Assembly: GCA_002633005.1 (NCBI GenBank)
Contig: NMRA01000220.1
Location: forward strand, 178,127-225,671
Length of the DNA stretch: 47,545 bases
From: Phoronis australis
Taxonomy: Eukaryota; Phoronida; Phoronidae
Reading direction: 5' to 3'
Below the pieces are notes generated by a model. The model did no database searches and was not told the origin of the DNA. It was given only the letters and a program-made list of their open reading frames with translations. Positions 36,901 to 44,706 of the stretch are shown here, in pieces. Every line of letters begins with the position of its first letter. Position 1 is the stretch's first letter. Made by a program: the position numbers and the translations under genes.

Positions 36901-39900
36901 TGAAAGTTAAGTCTAATGTCTCTGAAAGTAAATCGTTTCGAAGTTTTTGGTGATAGTATTTCATACAAAAACACCTTCTTCACTTTATTTGTTGAACGTC
37001 GTTTGCAGTAGCCTCAGGCGAGCTGTTTACAACATAATTGCTGGATTACATGAGCTTATCAAATGAGCCCAAACAATGAGAGAGATGGACTACACAAAAA
37101 TTGGTTTTCCAATGTTTTTCTTCTTGCTATCGCTGTCAAACTGATAACGACACGGCTATATCCCGACTAGCCAATCATTGAAATCGGGATACTCGTCCCA
37201 CAGCGCGGGTGCGTAACACGAGGATCGCATGCCGCAAGCCGCCGCATGCAGATGCCTTTAATAGTTTGTACTCGCGAGCTTATAAATAGTAATAGGGAGA
37301 GAGGGAGGGAGGGTAGTGTATCGGGAAATGGCTATTGGAAACGTGAACCAAAAATATCTATTCGAAATGGCCAAGCAACCTGATTTTCGACAGTGCGGAG
37401 AAAAGTCGTAGGTTTTCGGATTGTGATTTATTTTATAACCCTATGATGGCTCTTTGTTTCAGCAACTGAAGGTTCAAAGATGGAGGTACAGCTAATAAAA
37501 TATCTGATGAACGGCTATGAAATCAGTGCAAGACCCGTGGAAGAATTCAGTGATGTAGTGAACGTCACGATGGATGTCGCACTGAATCAGATATTTGACC
37601 TAGTAAGTTATAAAAAAGTCACGTTGTACGGCTATAGTCCTTGACAAACAGATGTCCAAAATGTCCTTTCCACGCACCGATAACGTAGAACGTTACGGTG
37701 TCTAACAACTTTCGTCAGTTTGGTACTCACTTCATTTGACTCGGTTGTAACTCGCAAAATTCAGTCGAATTCGTCGCAACGTCGACTTTGTACTACATGT
37801 AGGTCACCAAAGGAAATATGCAAGCATACATGTAGCACGTACTTTCACTCACGAGGATTGTGCGTTGCGCATTGTCTGCTTGGGCTCATGGGCGAATGTA
37901 TACAGAAGTTTGACATATTTCTGCTCCATTTACATACGTTGTTTGTCTTCTTTTGCAGGACGAAAAGAATCAGATTCTGAAATCTTTGATTTGGCTCAGA
38001 CTGGTAGGTGCAAGGCATTTGCATAATGATAAAACGTCAAAACATTTTTAAATGTCTTAAAAGACTTATCAGACTGCTTTAAACGGTGGTAGGATTCACT
38101 AAAACATTGACTCATTATGTTTAGGCCTAATTCATTTAAATCAAGTTAAACATATCCACTCGCGATTGATGACTTAAAAATTCCAAAATCAACCAACTTA
38201 TATTTACCGTGTATGCGCGTATTTACGCACGTGTGCCAATATGTAAAACTGTGCCTACATCCGGAATTTTGTTAGTTTCCAAGCAACAACCCATGGAAAC
38301 AGCATTGGGCCTCCTAGTTTTGGTTCTTGGTATCTGTTTCAATGTAGAAAACGTTCTCAGAAACTTCGTGAAATTTGTCGTGCAACTTTTTATTAGCGAA
38401 ACGATGGCGACTGCATATTCGCAGGGGTCAAACCCGTGCTTTGCCTCCGGTGCAGATAGTTATTGGCGCCTGCAGATTTCTGGTGAAACGCATTCAGGAT
38501 CGAATTGATGATAACGATGAGAACATGGTGGGCTGTGGTATTCCGATGGATCGGGTAAATTATTGCAAATATGCATCAATATGTACCAAGTTATTGTATA
38601 TCTTCATAAACAAGGCACAGAGTGCCATATAGCTAACACTCACAGGGGCGGATCCAGGGCTTAGAAGGGGGCAGGCTAGAGTATTACCCAGTATAACCCA
38701 GGAAATTGCCCGACAGATATTCGTACAGTACCCCCCGAACTGCTAAATGGAGTCTGGGAAAATTTTATGGGGGCCATGGCCCCCTTGGCTCCCCTCTAAA
38801 TCCGCCACTGACTCATGGGAAGACACTTGTCCCTGTAAATCGGATTAATGATCCATCGCCTGCGATTGTCTTAATTTTATTTCAGCGAAACACCATAAAA
38901 GCTCGTTCGCTTGTTTTTGACTTTAATTTTCTGGGGCCACTGAAACTTAGCCGACATGTTTTGAAATCAAGGCCGCAACCGCTAATGTGCTTTTGAATTC
39001 CATTTGCCTACTGCTGCAATTATAAAGTTTGACGTCCACCAAGTCAAGCGACTCATGCTCATTAAATTCAGATCGTATGTTTTTATTAATGAGAAGATGT
39101 CGCTCACCAATTTTTAGGACAATTTCCGCTGTGGCCCACGAGCCTAGTTGGAAATAATGTAATACCGCGTTCATACGTGGACTTTACATTTGCAGGTCGT
39201 CTGTTCGGAAGGGAGATCCACTTCTTATAACGAGCCTTCATGAAGGCATCCGATCAACATCTATGGTTTGGCTAGTGATTACCTTAACATTAAAACACGG
39301 AATGTTAATATTTTGACCAATCACGTGCGATCGTGGGCGAACAGAGCCTATACACAAACGATTGAGGTCTGAATCTTACAGTATGAAGATAGGTTTGCCG
39401 TCTGATTTTGGGACAGGCGACAAAAAGACAGACCATACTTCTGACAAGCATTTTCGGACGTCCGATGTGCCCTCGGATCTAAAGCGTTAAACGGTCAACA
39501 AGCGCAAAATTTGTTATTTTGTGTCAGAGCCATACCATAGTTACATAGACAATTAAAAGTGAATCTCAAATATGACCACTAGAATGGGTTTTGATTTAGT
39601 TTGACTTTCTCATAGAATGGCTGCTAAATCGGCAACGGCACCCTTTCGTAGGAGAGTCTGTGATTGAAAGGCACACTTTCATTGGGAAACTGGTCGTGAA
39701 AAAGTCACTCTTCTTAGCAGCACGTCCCGCATACCTCTTCTTTATGGGAGTACTCCCCTCAAGCAGTCATTCAAAGTGCAGTTGCTAAAGAGACACCTTT
39801 TGGAGAACTCTAAGACTACAGTATCATGGACACATTCGAGATTATTCACATATCCTTGCATTCTTTTGGGTACAGAATTGGAGAGACGAAACGTTGAAGT

Positions 39901-42900
39901 GGAACACTTCGGCTTACGAGGGTCTTGACTTAATCACGTTGCCGTCTTCCCGAGTATGGTTGCCAGACTTGGTTGTTTGGAACACGTAAGTGTGACTTCC
40001 AGCTTTATGACTGGTCGAAGTTTTTGTTGCAGAATTGGATCGATTACGGTCTGAAATGGAATTCTTCAAAATACGAGGGATTGAAAGACATCACTATTGC
40101 ATCCACTAGAGTGTGGCGCCCAGACCTAACTTTGTGGAATAAGTAAGTCCGCGAAAATGCATCCGTCATCGGTCGACAGGATACATGCTTAAAGTTTTGA
40201 TCCAGAAGTACGGTAACAAGACGTAGAAGTAGCTTTAGCACCCTGTGTACAACCTTAAAGCCCTACCCTGTTCGTTGTACCTTCAATTCTATAGCAATAA
40301 CTGAAAACCAAAATGCTTTCCATTTATTGGTTGCTTTAGTGATCAACAATATAGCCATACACAATTAAGCAGCTATGCTTTAATGCAAGTGTATTAAAAG
40401 TACATTTCTGCTGTACTGGCACTCAACCTCATGAAATACAACTAGATTAAAAATAATAATTTCAAGGATGACAGATAACCGCACAGGATTCACCTAACGG
40501 GCACATTATGAAGCATTAAGTTTCGCGACCGAATTCCTGCGAAACACATAAGTTTAGCGTTTTTACAGACTCAGGAGGCACAGAACTGTTCTCATTGGGG
40601 TCTGCCTAGCATACGTCAATGAACTTTTCACCTTTTTTTCACTCTAAAAAATGAAAAATTTTGCTTTATTTCACAAAAAACCTTACAGATGAGCACCGAA
40701 ACTTTATTTTGGGTAGTTGCATATTTGAACTTTCACGCCTACTGAAAAGCAAGGTAGGAGCAAAAACCACAAAACTGGAACTTTTCACCTCAAAACCACC
40801 TGCCGATGTGTGACTTACAAGCTCCAAAAATATGGTCCAATTCTGGGTTGTTTGAAGGTTACCTGAAATCGCAGCAGATTTCTCAATCACTACGCAGAAA
40901 TACAACTAGACTGTAGTGGACTGCCATCTTGAAGAATAGTGGATCTACAGCCGAGCAAGTGCAAAGTCTACCCCAAGAGCCTCAAATCTGACCAAATCCT
41001 AGAATTTATTTTTTGGCACTGTAAATTGGCCGCAGCTGCAGCCTCACTGTTTATTGCAAATTCAGCTCTGTTTCATGTGGCGTCCGGGAGACGCAAATAT
41101 AGCATATTTTAAAAACACGTGCACCGACCTCAGCCACGTGATTCACGTTTTTGTGAATTTGAACTTTGAAACTTGAATACGATACAGCTGCAGTTTTTCA
41201 TTGAGCTGTCTTGGGATGATTACTAAAGAAAGCAAGCACGTTTAGCTAAAGATGTTGTAGCGTCGATTCTTGAGATTGGGATCATATTAATTTTCTGTAT
41301 ATTATGGATTTCTCCACCTCCAAAAATACTGAATTAAACCATAGACAGCAGATGCACAACTCCAACATTTTCTTGCGTAGTATCCTAGAGGAAGCGCCAC
41401 TCTCTTAAATTACTAATTTCCCGTTAGTGTATTGTGACGGAAAATCGTCGCATCTATTTTACTGTCCAGTACAACGATAAAAATAATTTCGGCATTGAAA
41501 CGCTGTTTAAAGTCTTTCAATAATAGAATTGTTGGTATCGTGAATTTTTTTAGCACCAGACCACACAGCAGCCGACCAGGATTAGCAGACGACATACTTG
41601 CCGGAAGTAAACTTGCTAATTTTGCCAGGTGTCGCTAGTGAATAATGACGTCTGGGCTTCTTCGTAAGATCACAGATTTGGTCCACTGAAAATATACGGA
41701 GTTGGCGGACCTTGTACTCATAGTCTATGATTAAACAGACGCACAAATGTTCACGCGTTTATTAGCAATGACAAGCGTATAACGCTTGTGTGCGTTTGAA
41801 AAAAAATTCCACTGAATATTGAAGATGATACGTTTACTCTAGCGCTGCGGATACGTTCGCTCTTGGCCAAGACACACAAGTAAAGATCAAAAGCGACGGC
41901 TCCGTTACTTGGAACACGCCTGCCACGATAGAGAGCACATGTGCGGTTGATGTCAAGTACTTTCCATTTGATGAACAGGTAAGGCTGCGTTCCGTATCTA
42001 GAGACCATTTCTTGTGAGAAAAGGGCAACCATGCAAGTATGTACGATGGCAAAAGATTTTTCTCGCATTATACCTTTCTTCGGGACTACACAGCCACTTT
42101 CCTTGCTCCTTTTCTCGGTTTATTTTGTGTGCTTGCAAGCAGAATACTCACAATATACAAAATGCTTAATGAGTCTCCGAATACGTATTCTAGGGTAATG
42201 CCAAAGTCCTATTTTTTATTCAATTCGACACGTTAATCATCGTATCCAATTAGTATCTGTTCAGCTCGTGAAAGTCGAAAATCCAGCCCAGATTTAATTT
42301 CTTGTTCAAATTTTCAAAAAATGAAAAGCAAAAATTATAGTTATAAATGCAATAAGCGCATTTTAGCATTGTCACTTGTGACGCGTTATACAGTGCCAAT
42401 CACCTGATTCACCGAAGATGAAGTTAAATCTAGGTCAGCTGCCGGAGTCGTGCCACCTTCGGGAGCCATTTCAGACAACGTTAGTATGATCTCGAAACTA
42501 CGTAGAAATTTTTGGAGGGACAATTTTTACCAATTTGAAGTTTTCGGGAACTCATGGCGTCTTTTCTCACGCTCGCGCTGGTGCGACCGAGAATTTCCAA
42601 GATTTCGGCATTTCTTGAGTTCAGTTCTGACTAGAGCAGCGACTCGAGTCTCGCATTGTGTCGGCTTACACGTGAGCTTCATCCAGTCTGACACAAAACA
42701 TACAGAGTTTGATATTTCCGTGGCCTAGTAATGAAAAAATGCGCAATCTTTCCAAGCGATACTAAAGACAATTGATTCTCTCGTCGTAGCAGGTGGGTTC
42801 TTTACTGACATTTTGATCTCAACTCCCAATGACAGAGTTTTCAAATCGAGGCTAATTCCAGTTTTCAACCTTGTCCATTGCGAAACGTTCCCGTGGTGGT

Positions 42901-44706
42901 TTTGTCCGGCATCAACTTGCAAGCCAACTGTCTATCACCGTCCAAAAAGGCGAGGAAGCCAAATGGAACTACTTATAACGGATAACATAGAACCGGAACC
43001 TAGCGCATATATTTTCGACATATTTCTTCGCGTAAAAATGTAATTTTAGCCAGTGTTTGATTGTGAACACGTAGCTAATCCGGTACATTGCTGGGCTCTA
43101 TACAAAAGAAACTTCAGCGTTTCCGATAAATATGTTTCTTGAAGACAGCGCTTCTTGTACAAATCTATTGCCCTAAAATGGCCCTAGTTTCAAATGTAAG
43201 AAACAATGGCCTTTGCATTGGGGGGGGGGGGGGGNGGGATTTTTGTACGGAATTTGACTGGACAGGTTGCGCGTGTTCATGCCAGCTTTTCAAAAAGTGC
43301 CGATTTTCATTGGAAAATAACAACTGTTTGTATCCAAATATTTTTTTAAACCCTTTTGTATTTGCCATAGTTTTAAAACAACTATATTTCTGATTGGGGT
43401 ACACGAAGCCTTAAGCTTTTGGTTCAAGTGTTTAGATAAGGATCACTATTTTAACTTTGTGGCCTATCAACTTCAATATTCGTAGCAACGGCCAACTGAC
43501 CTTTCCATCAACTACGTCTCACGTGTTATTACGTCTTCGAATACACATAGTTATTGAGATTGAAAAAAATATTGTATAATCACGACATTGAAGCTACCAG
43601 CAGACGACAGCAGACGGAAGCAGACGACAGCAGACGACAGCAACATTTAATAACAACGAGCGATTCATCATTCCAATCACTTTGATCATATTTCCTTTCA
43701 GACTTGCATTCTCAAGTTCGGTTCGTGGTCATTACATGGCTTGCAACTCGATTTATTTTCAAAGAACGACACTGGTGACACGGCTTCGTTCGTTGGTAAG
43801 AAAAGCTTTTCCTAAAGGGACAATGTGTGCTTTCGAGTATACATGTAGACAACTAAAATTTTGTAATGTATAGAGCGCGCAGCTTTAATTTCGTTTTCCG
43901 CCTGTTTTGAAGGGGTTTTGTATACTCACGTGACAGCCTTCAGTTTAGCAGCCATTTTGGGAAAAGATGAGAAGAACGGATCCAAAATTATAAAGCAAAA
44001 GCGAGAAATGGAAATCCCGGTGTCGCGAAAGTAACACCATCGGTTGATTTAATTACAATATATGATCATTAAATCTTGAAGTGAACATCAGCTTCTGTAA
44101 CAGTTATTTTTTGAGTCTTCAACTGAAAGTCACACTAAACGTTTTCAAGAGCTGGACTTGTTTTTCACATGGAGTTTAGTATTGTGATAGTAAATAAATG
44201 AAATTTTAAGGGTTTTGAGGGGCGAGACAACAGTAGCATTCAGTAATGCGGTCTTAGATCGCAAAATAAAAAATACCCCTCCTTTCATCACAACCCCCTT
44301 CCAGTCTTAAGGTTCGTCTTTCCAGTTGCAGTCCGTCATTCCCATTTTTTGTCAGTCCATCCCACCGGCAGTCCAAATTTCATATTGAATAATAAAATCT
44401 GTGCCTGGAGCATGTTTTGCTCGTCGTCCATATCATGATGTCTTTTCGATGAACAGCGGCAATTCAAAGGTAGAGTGGAGGTAACTGTGTCAGAAGAGAT
44501 AAAATGATCGATTTTGGCATTTTTGCCAATCATGTATCCCGTCTTCTTGCACGTAATTTTTGTTTTCAGGTAACGGTGAGTGGGAGTTAGTAAAGTTTCC
44601 GGTCAAGAAAAATGTGGTGTTCTACACATGTTGTCCGGAACCTTATCATGACTTGTCCTACGAAATAGTCATCAGGAGGAGGTCATTGTACTACGTGTTC
44701 AATTTG
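15902..44706 (+). CDS. Nicotinic acetylcholine receptor alpha-type subunit, split over exons, 3' part outside the window
   Basis: Joining 15902-15953, 37463-37602, 37959-38003, one of 39876-39985 or 40033-40142, 41843-41978, 43702-43795 and 44570-44706 gives 238 codons with no stop and matching phases at every junction. The product is a Cys-loop receptor subunit: signal peptide (residues 1 to about 17), N-terminal helix, beta-sandwich ligand-binding domain, and the [11 protein letters not shown] lead into membrane segment 1. The Cys-loop is C149-x13-C163. Binding-loop residues visible are loop D W81, loop B W170, and loop C Y211, vicinal C213-C214 and Y218, which define an alpha subunit. The loop A Tyr of the family is Trp (W114). 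Such subunits form pentameric cation channels gated by acetylcholine at the plasma membrane. Membrane segments 1-4 and the cytoplasmic loop are not in the window. Sure of the family; not of the exact ortholog. Confidence 0.9.
15954..19423. other. Start of receptor intron 1, nothing recognised
   Basis: Scattered short open frames only. A possible decayed tRNA-like segment near 16060-16120 was too degraded to call. Confidence 0.5.
19424..19501 (+). repeat. tRNA-derived SINE head
   Basis: TTTAGCTCGTCGG at about 19431-19443 resembles a pol III A box and GGTTCGAATCC at 19481-19491 is a perfect B box, at the spacing found in tRNA genes. The acceptor stem does not pair well and there is no clean tRNA end, so a SINE head or tRNA pseudogene is more likely than a working tRNA. 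Confidence 0.55.
20349..20400. repeat. Short GC-rich inverted repeat
   Basis: TTTACTCCGCGTATCGACCG pairs imperfectly with CGGTACGCAGAATAA, with GAGACC/GGTC next to a 3-base turn, giving arms of about 24 bp. It could be a short hairpin element or a structured RNA segment. Confidence 0.5.
21126..21592. repeat. 467-bp modular inverted repeat (foldback)
   Basis: The left arm, about 21126-21356, and the right arm, about 21390-21592, are imperfect reverse complements. Each arm is itself built of roughly 22-25-bp modules combining AACACGG and ACGGACTCA variants. Shared landmarks in order are CTAAACTACACGG, GACTCACGGACCTGCAAAC, CCGTCCACTGACTCAC, ACACGATCCACGCACCC, AAATACACGG, GACTCATATTC and CACGGTTAACGGACCG. 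No protein is encoded. A small indel of one extra module is seen in the left arm. Confidence 0.85.
21593..23687. other. Intron sequence, nothing recognised
   Basis: Contains a 115-codon open frame (23084-23431) beginning at a non-ATG codon. It has no recognisable domain and no supporting splice sites, so it is treated as chance. Confidence 0.45.
23688..27152 (+). repeat. Segmental duplication, copy 1
   Basis: Matches 31888-34532 in the same orientation at a few percent divergence by eye, from ATTAGCACA at 23688 to GCGTGTTACT near 27152. Copy 1 has 780 extra bases (24503-25282), about 19 extra near 24370 and about 31 extra near 26360. Short open frames occur in both copies (for example minus 25853-26098 and plus 26868-27152). 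Their conservation only reflects the recent duplication, and one of them (minus 25360-25551) has an in-frame stop in copy 2. Confidence 0.9.
24503..25282. other. 780-bp segment present in copy 1 only
   Basis: The segment lies between CAGTGCCG and TGTGTTAG, which are joined directly in copy 2 at about 32690. It begins with repeats of GTGCCGACC and GACCGGTCGG-like motifs. No terminal inverted repeats or target duplication are seen, so a deletion in copy 2 is more likely than a transposon insertion in copy 1. Confidence 0.7.
27194..27240. repeat. 16-bp minisatellite, three units
   Basis: AGGTTCACT recurs three times at about 16-bp spacing, separated by TCTCTGA, ATTCCGA and AACTC. Confidence 0.75.
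27241..28080. other. Intron sequence, nothing recognised
   Basis: No domain-bearing open frame and no clear repeat boundaries. Confidence 0.45.
28081..28140. repeat. End of a G/C-run palindromic element
   Basis: GGGTTCGATCGAACCCCCC followed by CCCCCCTGGCTACGGGCC. The palindrome with C runs looks like a terminal segment of a short DNA element similar in style to 5685-5928. The other end was not located. Confidence 0.4.
28141..28495 (+). repeat. Tandem repeat, two units of about 179 bp
   Basis: Unit 1 starts at 28141 and unit 2 at 28320, both with GACCTATAGCCA. Both contain GTGACGGTTTAACT, AGCATTATTGACACACC, TTGCCGGGTAAAACTTATTG and ATTACGCAAGGGGGCGGAGC in the same order. Divergence is visible but modest. 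No coding sense. It could be part of a satellite-type repeat. Confidence 0.9.
28496..29576. other. Intron sequence, nothing recognised
   Basis: Two overlapping 60-codon open frames on opposite strands near 28907-29148, without domains. Confidence 0.45.
29577..29905. repeat. Dispersed repeat, inverted partner of 7020-7345
   Basis: Carries the same ordered blocks as 7020-7345 on the opposite strand, from CCGTCGATGTTTTGGGGAGTTG to ATCACCAATCGAATTAAGAA and on to the GCGTG block. Homology may run weakly past both ends. Confidence 0.7.
29906..30960. other. Intron sequence, nothing recognised
   Basis: No open frame or repeat that can be supported. Confidence 0.45.
30961..31289 (-). CDS. Unrecognised open frame ending at a Kolobok insertion
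   Basis: The minus-strand frame is open from the Kolobok junction at 31289 down to a stop at 30961, about 109 codons of host sequence. The N-terminal half looks helical and amphipathic ([20 protein letters not shown], then LNELIRIN and RIETIL). The C-terminal half is rich in Thr, Ser and Cys. The helical spacing is loosely like a death-fold domain, but no diagnostic residues allow that call. The nominal ATG lies inside the transposon end, so the true 5' part is unknown or lost. It could be a broken exon or chance. Confidence 0.25.
31290..31578 (+). mobile_element. Truncated Kolobok 5' end, cut by the sequence gap
   Basis: TTAA at 31286-31289 is followed by the same AGGCGAAGGCAACC terminus as 34537. 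Homology then runs for about 289 bp, covering the full terminal repeat and the start of the THAP gene (ATG at 31554, MPHCCCV). It stops at the run of N. Differences from the other copy are few, so both are young. Whether the rest of the element exists cannot be seen. Confidence 0.85.
31579..31621. other. Assembly gap (43 N)
   Basis: An unknown stretch directly inside the THAP coding start of a Kolobok copy. Its real length is not known. Such gaps often fall at collapsed or unresolved repeats. Confidence 0.95.
31622..31737 (-). other. Unrecognised open frame abutting the gap
   Basis: The minus-strand frame is open for about 38 codons into the gap ([20 protein letters not shown] followed by [14 protein letters not shown]). 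The frame reads opposite to the Kolobok end on the far side of the gap. It has no domain that I recognise, and it may be a piece of host or transposon coding sequence. Confidence 0.2.
31888..34532 (+). repeat. Segmental duplication, copy 2
   Basis: Matches copy 1 (23688-27152) with a start offset of exactly 8200. Lacks the 780-bp segment (junction near 32690) and two short stretches. Homology ends at GCGTGTTAC, precisely where the Kolobok element with its TTAA begins. The left side is bounded about 270 bp after the gap and the truncated Kolobok. Confidence 0.9.
34537..34693 (+). repeat. Kolobok left terminal inverted repeat
   Basis: Pairs with 36072-36228. Landmarks are AGGCGAAGGCAAC, AAGGTTGGTTGGTTATCCTA, GTAATTTTAT, CGTCCGCTACTCCGGAAGTG and GAGGCAAGCATTTC. 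It is also shared with the truncated copy at 31290. Confidence 0.92.
34802..35813 (+). pseudogene. THAP-domain Kolobok transposase N-terminal part, frameshifted and truncated
   Basis: ATG at 34802 starts a THAP domain: [10 protein letters not shown] (C-x2-4-C pair), VPLYRFP (family xFPxD region), TWLVRV. Near 34974 the frame must shift, because the C-x2-H pair ([12 protein letters not shown]) is read in another frame, open to 35813. After a Ser/Pro/Thr-rich linker comes a zinc-binding-like motif, CQVCG, then [13 protein letters not shown] around 35450-35560. This is the C-x2-C...C-x3-H-x3-W arrangement common before the catalytic part of such transposases. Just after GMPEVHL the family pattern ends, marking an internal deletion near 35585. 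Beyond it the frame reads antisense to the ballast-like gene. It binds transposon ends in intact relatives; it is not functional here. Confidence 0.75.
35588..35917 (-). CDS. P2X7 intracellular ballast-like cysteine-rich protein of the Kolobok element, C-terminally truncated
   Basis: The minus-strand frame of 109 codons has a second Met at codon 7 (35899) that may be the real start. It shows an acidic Ser/Asp N-terminus, [13 protein letters not shown], a Gln/Ala/Glu-rich helix, [20 protein letters not shown] and then [11 protein letters not shown]. The FEPEY, WCKC..C, MPT..EC.CC order is diagnostic of the zinc-binding ballast domain known from the P2X7 receptor C-terminus. No channel part is present. 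The frame ends at the deletion point shared with the converging THAP gene, so the later part of the domain is missing. The same gene type occurs in the decayed copy at 5932. Its role in the transposon is unknown. Confidence 0.75.
   Translation of the reverse strand: MCCKLKMAGVGDPYHSDSSVSDGDLVHSSGDEEFFHGHSVGGYMFEPEYNEAEYAQAQAAVERNEAATEDRRGDTSWCKCTVCVVMPTSMECLCCSEFDEAKPLLDMVK
36072..36228 (-). repeat. Kolobok right terminal inverted repeat
   Basis: Reverse complement of 34537-34693 with a handful of substitutions. Followed by the second TTAA at 36229-36232. Confidence 0.92.
36233..37462. other. End of receptor intron 1
   Basis: No gene seen. There is a perfect 9-bp-arm hairpin, AAGGAGTGT with its complement, at 36829-36851, and a purine-rich GGGAGAGAGGGAGGGAGGG run near 37295. 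It ends with the polypyrimidine tract and CAG of exon 2. Confidence 0.5.
37463..37602 (+). CDS. Receptor exon 2 (140 bp)
   Basis: Flanked by TTTCAG and GTAAGT. It encodes the N-terminal helix and first strands: [19 protein letters not shown] and then [16 protein letters not shown]. This is the family's LL..L..xY....RPV pattern followed by beta-strand 1. NVT is a potential N-glycosylation site. It enters in phase 1 and leaves in phase 0. It ends just before the DEKNQ motif, which exon 3 carries, as in other nicotinic genes. Confidence 0.85.
37959..38003 (+). CDS. Receptor exon 3 (45 bp)
   Basis: Flanked by TTTGCAG and GTAGGTG and in phase 0 on both sides. It encodes [15 protein letters not shown], the highly conserved DEKNQ..T..W motif of nicotinic subunits. 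The 45-bp length is the same as in vertebrate nicotinic genes (established knowledge). Confidence 0.92.
38644..38808. mobile_element. 165-bp GGCGGATCC-type non-autonomous element
   Basis: The left end CAGGGGCGGATCCAG and the right end CTAAATCCGCCACTG (reverse complement CAGTGGCGGATTTAG) are 15-bp terminal inverted repeats with a few mismatches. The interior has GGGGG/CCCCC complementary runs. It resembles hAT-type termini. Flanking ACTCA on both sides may be a remnant of a target duplication. It sits in the receptor intron before exon 4. Confidence 0.6.
39876..39985 (+). CDS. Receptor exon 4, variant a (110 bp)
   Basis: Flanked by GGTACAG and GTAAGTG; begins in phase 0 and ends two bases into a codon. 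It encodes [17 protein letters not shown] (loop D Trp, family motif W.D..L.WN) and, after a short linker, [11 protein letters not shown] (the W.PD...YN loop A motif with Trp for Tyr). NTS is a potential glycosylation site. The 110-bp length equals the conserved family exon 4. It competes with variant b 47 bp downstream. Confidence 0.88.
40033..40142 (+). CDS. Receptor exon 4, variant b (110 bp)
   Basis: Flanked by GTTGCAG and GTAAGTC, with the same length and phases as variant a. It encodes [17 protein letters not shown] and, after a short linker, [11 protein letters not shown]. It shares about 23 of 37 residues with variant a. It is closer to the usual W.DY.L.WN and WRPD..L.N consensus, so it may be the ancestral copy. 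NSS is a potential glycosylation site. Using both exons would shift the frame of everything downstream, since 220 bp is not a multiple that keeps phase. Confidence 0.88.
40143..41842. other. Receptor intron 4, nothing recognised
   Basis: Only short open frames. No third exon-4-like segment was found on reading through. Confidence 0.55.
41843..41978 (+). CDS. Receptor exon 5 (136 bp)
   Basis: Flanked by ACTCTAG and GTAAGG. It completes the split codon from exon 4 and encodes AADTFAL (end of loop A), a linker, then [19 protein letters not shown] and KYFPFDEQ, covering the loop E strands and the first part of the Cys-loop. The FPFD motif at the tip of the Cys-loop is intact. It ends in phase 0. 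Confidence 0.9.
43220..43238. repeat. Poly-G run with an N at 43235
   Basis: A homopolymer of about 19 G with one ambiguous base; its length is probably unreliable in the assembly. Confidence 0.9.
43597..43643. repeat. CAGCAGACGA minisatellite
   Basis: Four units of about 10 bp (CAGCAGACGA with one GGA variant) in tandem. Confidence 0.85.
43702..43795 (+). CDS. Receptor exon 6 (94 bp)
   Basis: Flanked by CTTTCAG and GTAAGA. It encodes [19 protein letters not shown] and [12 protein letters not shown]. Its second residue is the closing Cys of the Cys-loop, and KFGSW carries the loop B Trp (W170). NDT is a potential glycosylation site. The family often has Tyr two residues after this Trp; Leu is found here. 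It ends one base into a Gly codon. Confidence 0.9.
43796..44569. other. Receptor intron 6, nothing recognised
   Basis: One 65-codon minus-strand open frame (44336-44533) with no domain. Confidence 0.5.
44570..44706 (+). CDS. Receptor exon 7 (137 bp), last exon seen
   Basis: Flanked by TTTTCAG and GTGAGC. It encodes [14 protein letters not shown], then [18 protein letters not shown] and [13 protein letters not shown]. This is loop C with the vicinal Cys pair and both flanking Tyr (Y211, Y218), then the IRRR..YY..NL entry to membrane segment 1. It ends in phase 0, so at least one more exon with the pore helices must follow beyond 47545 or be missing. Confidence 0.92.

Larger units (their letters stand above)
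41979..43701. other. Receptor intron 5
   Basis: No coding exon seen. Contains a G homopolymer with one unresolved base (43220-43238) and a minisatellite (43597-43643). Confidence 0.5.
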
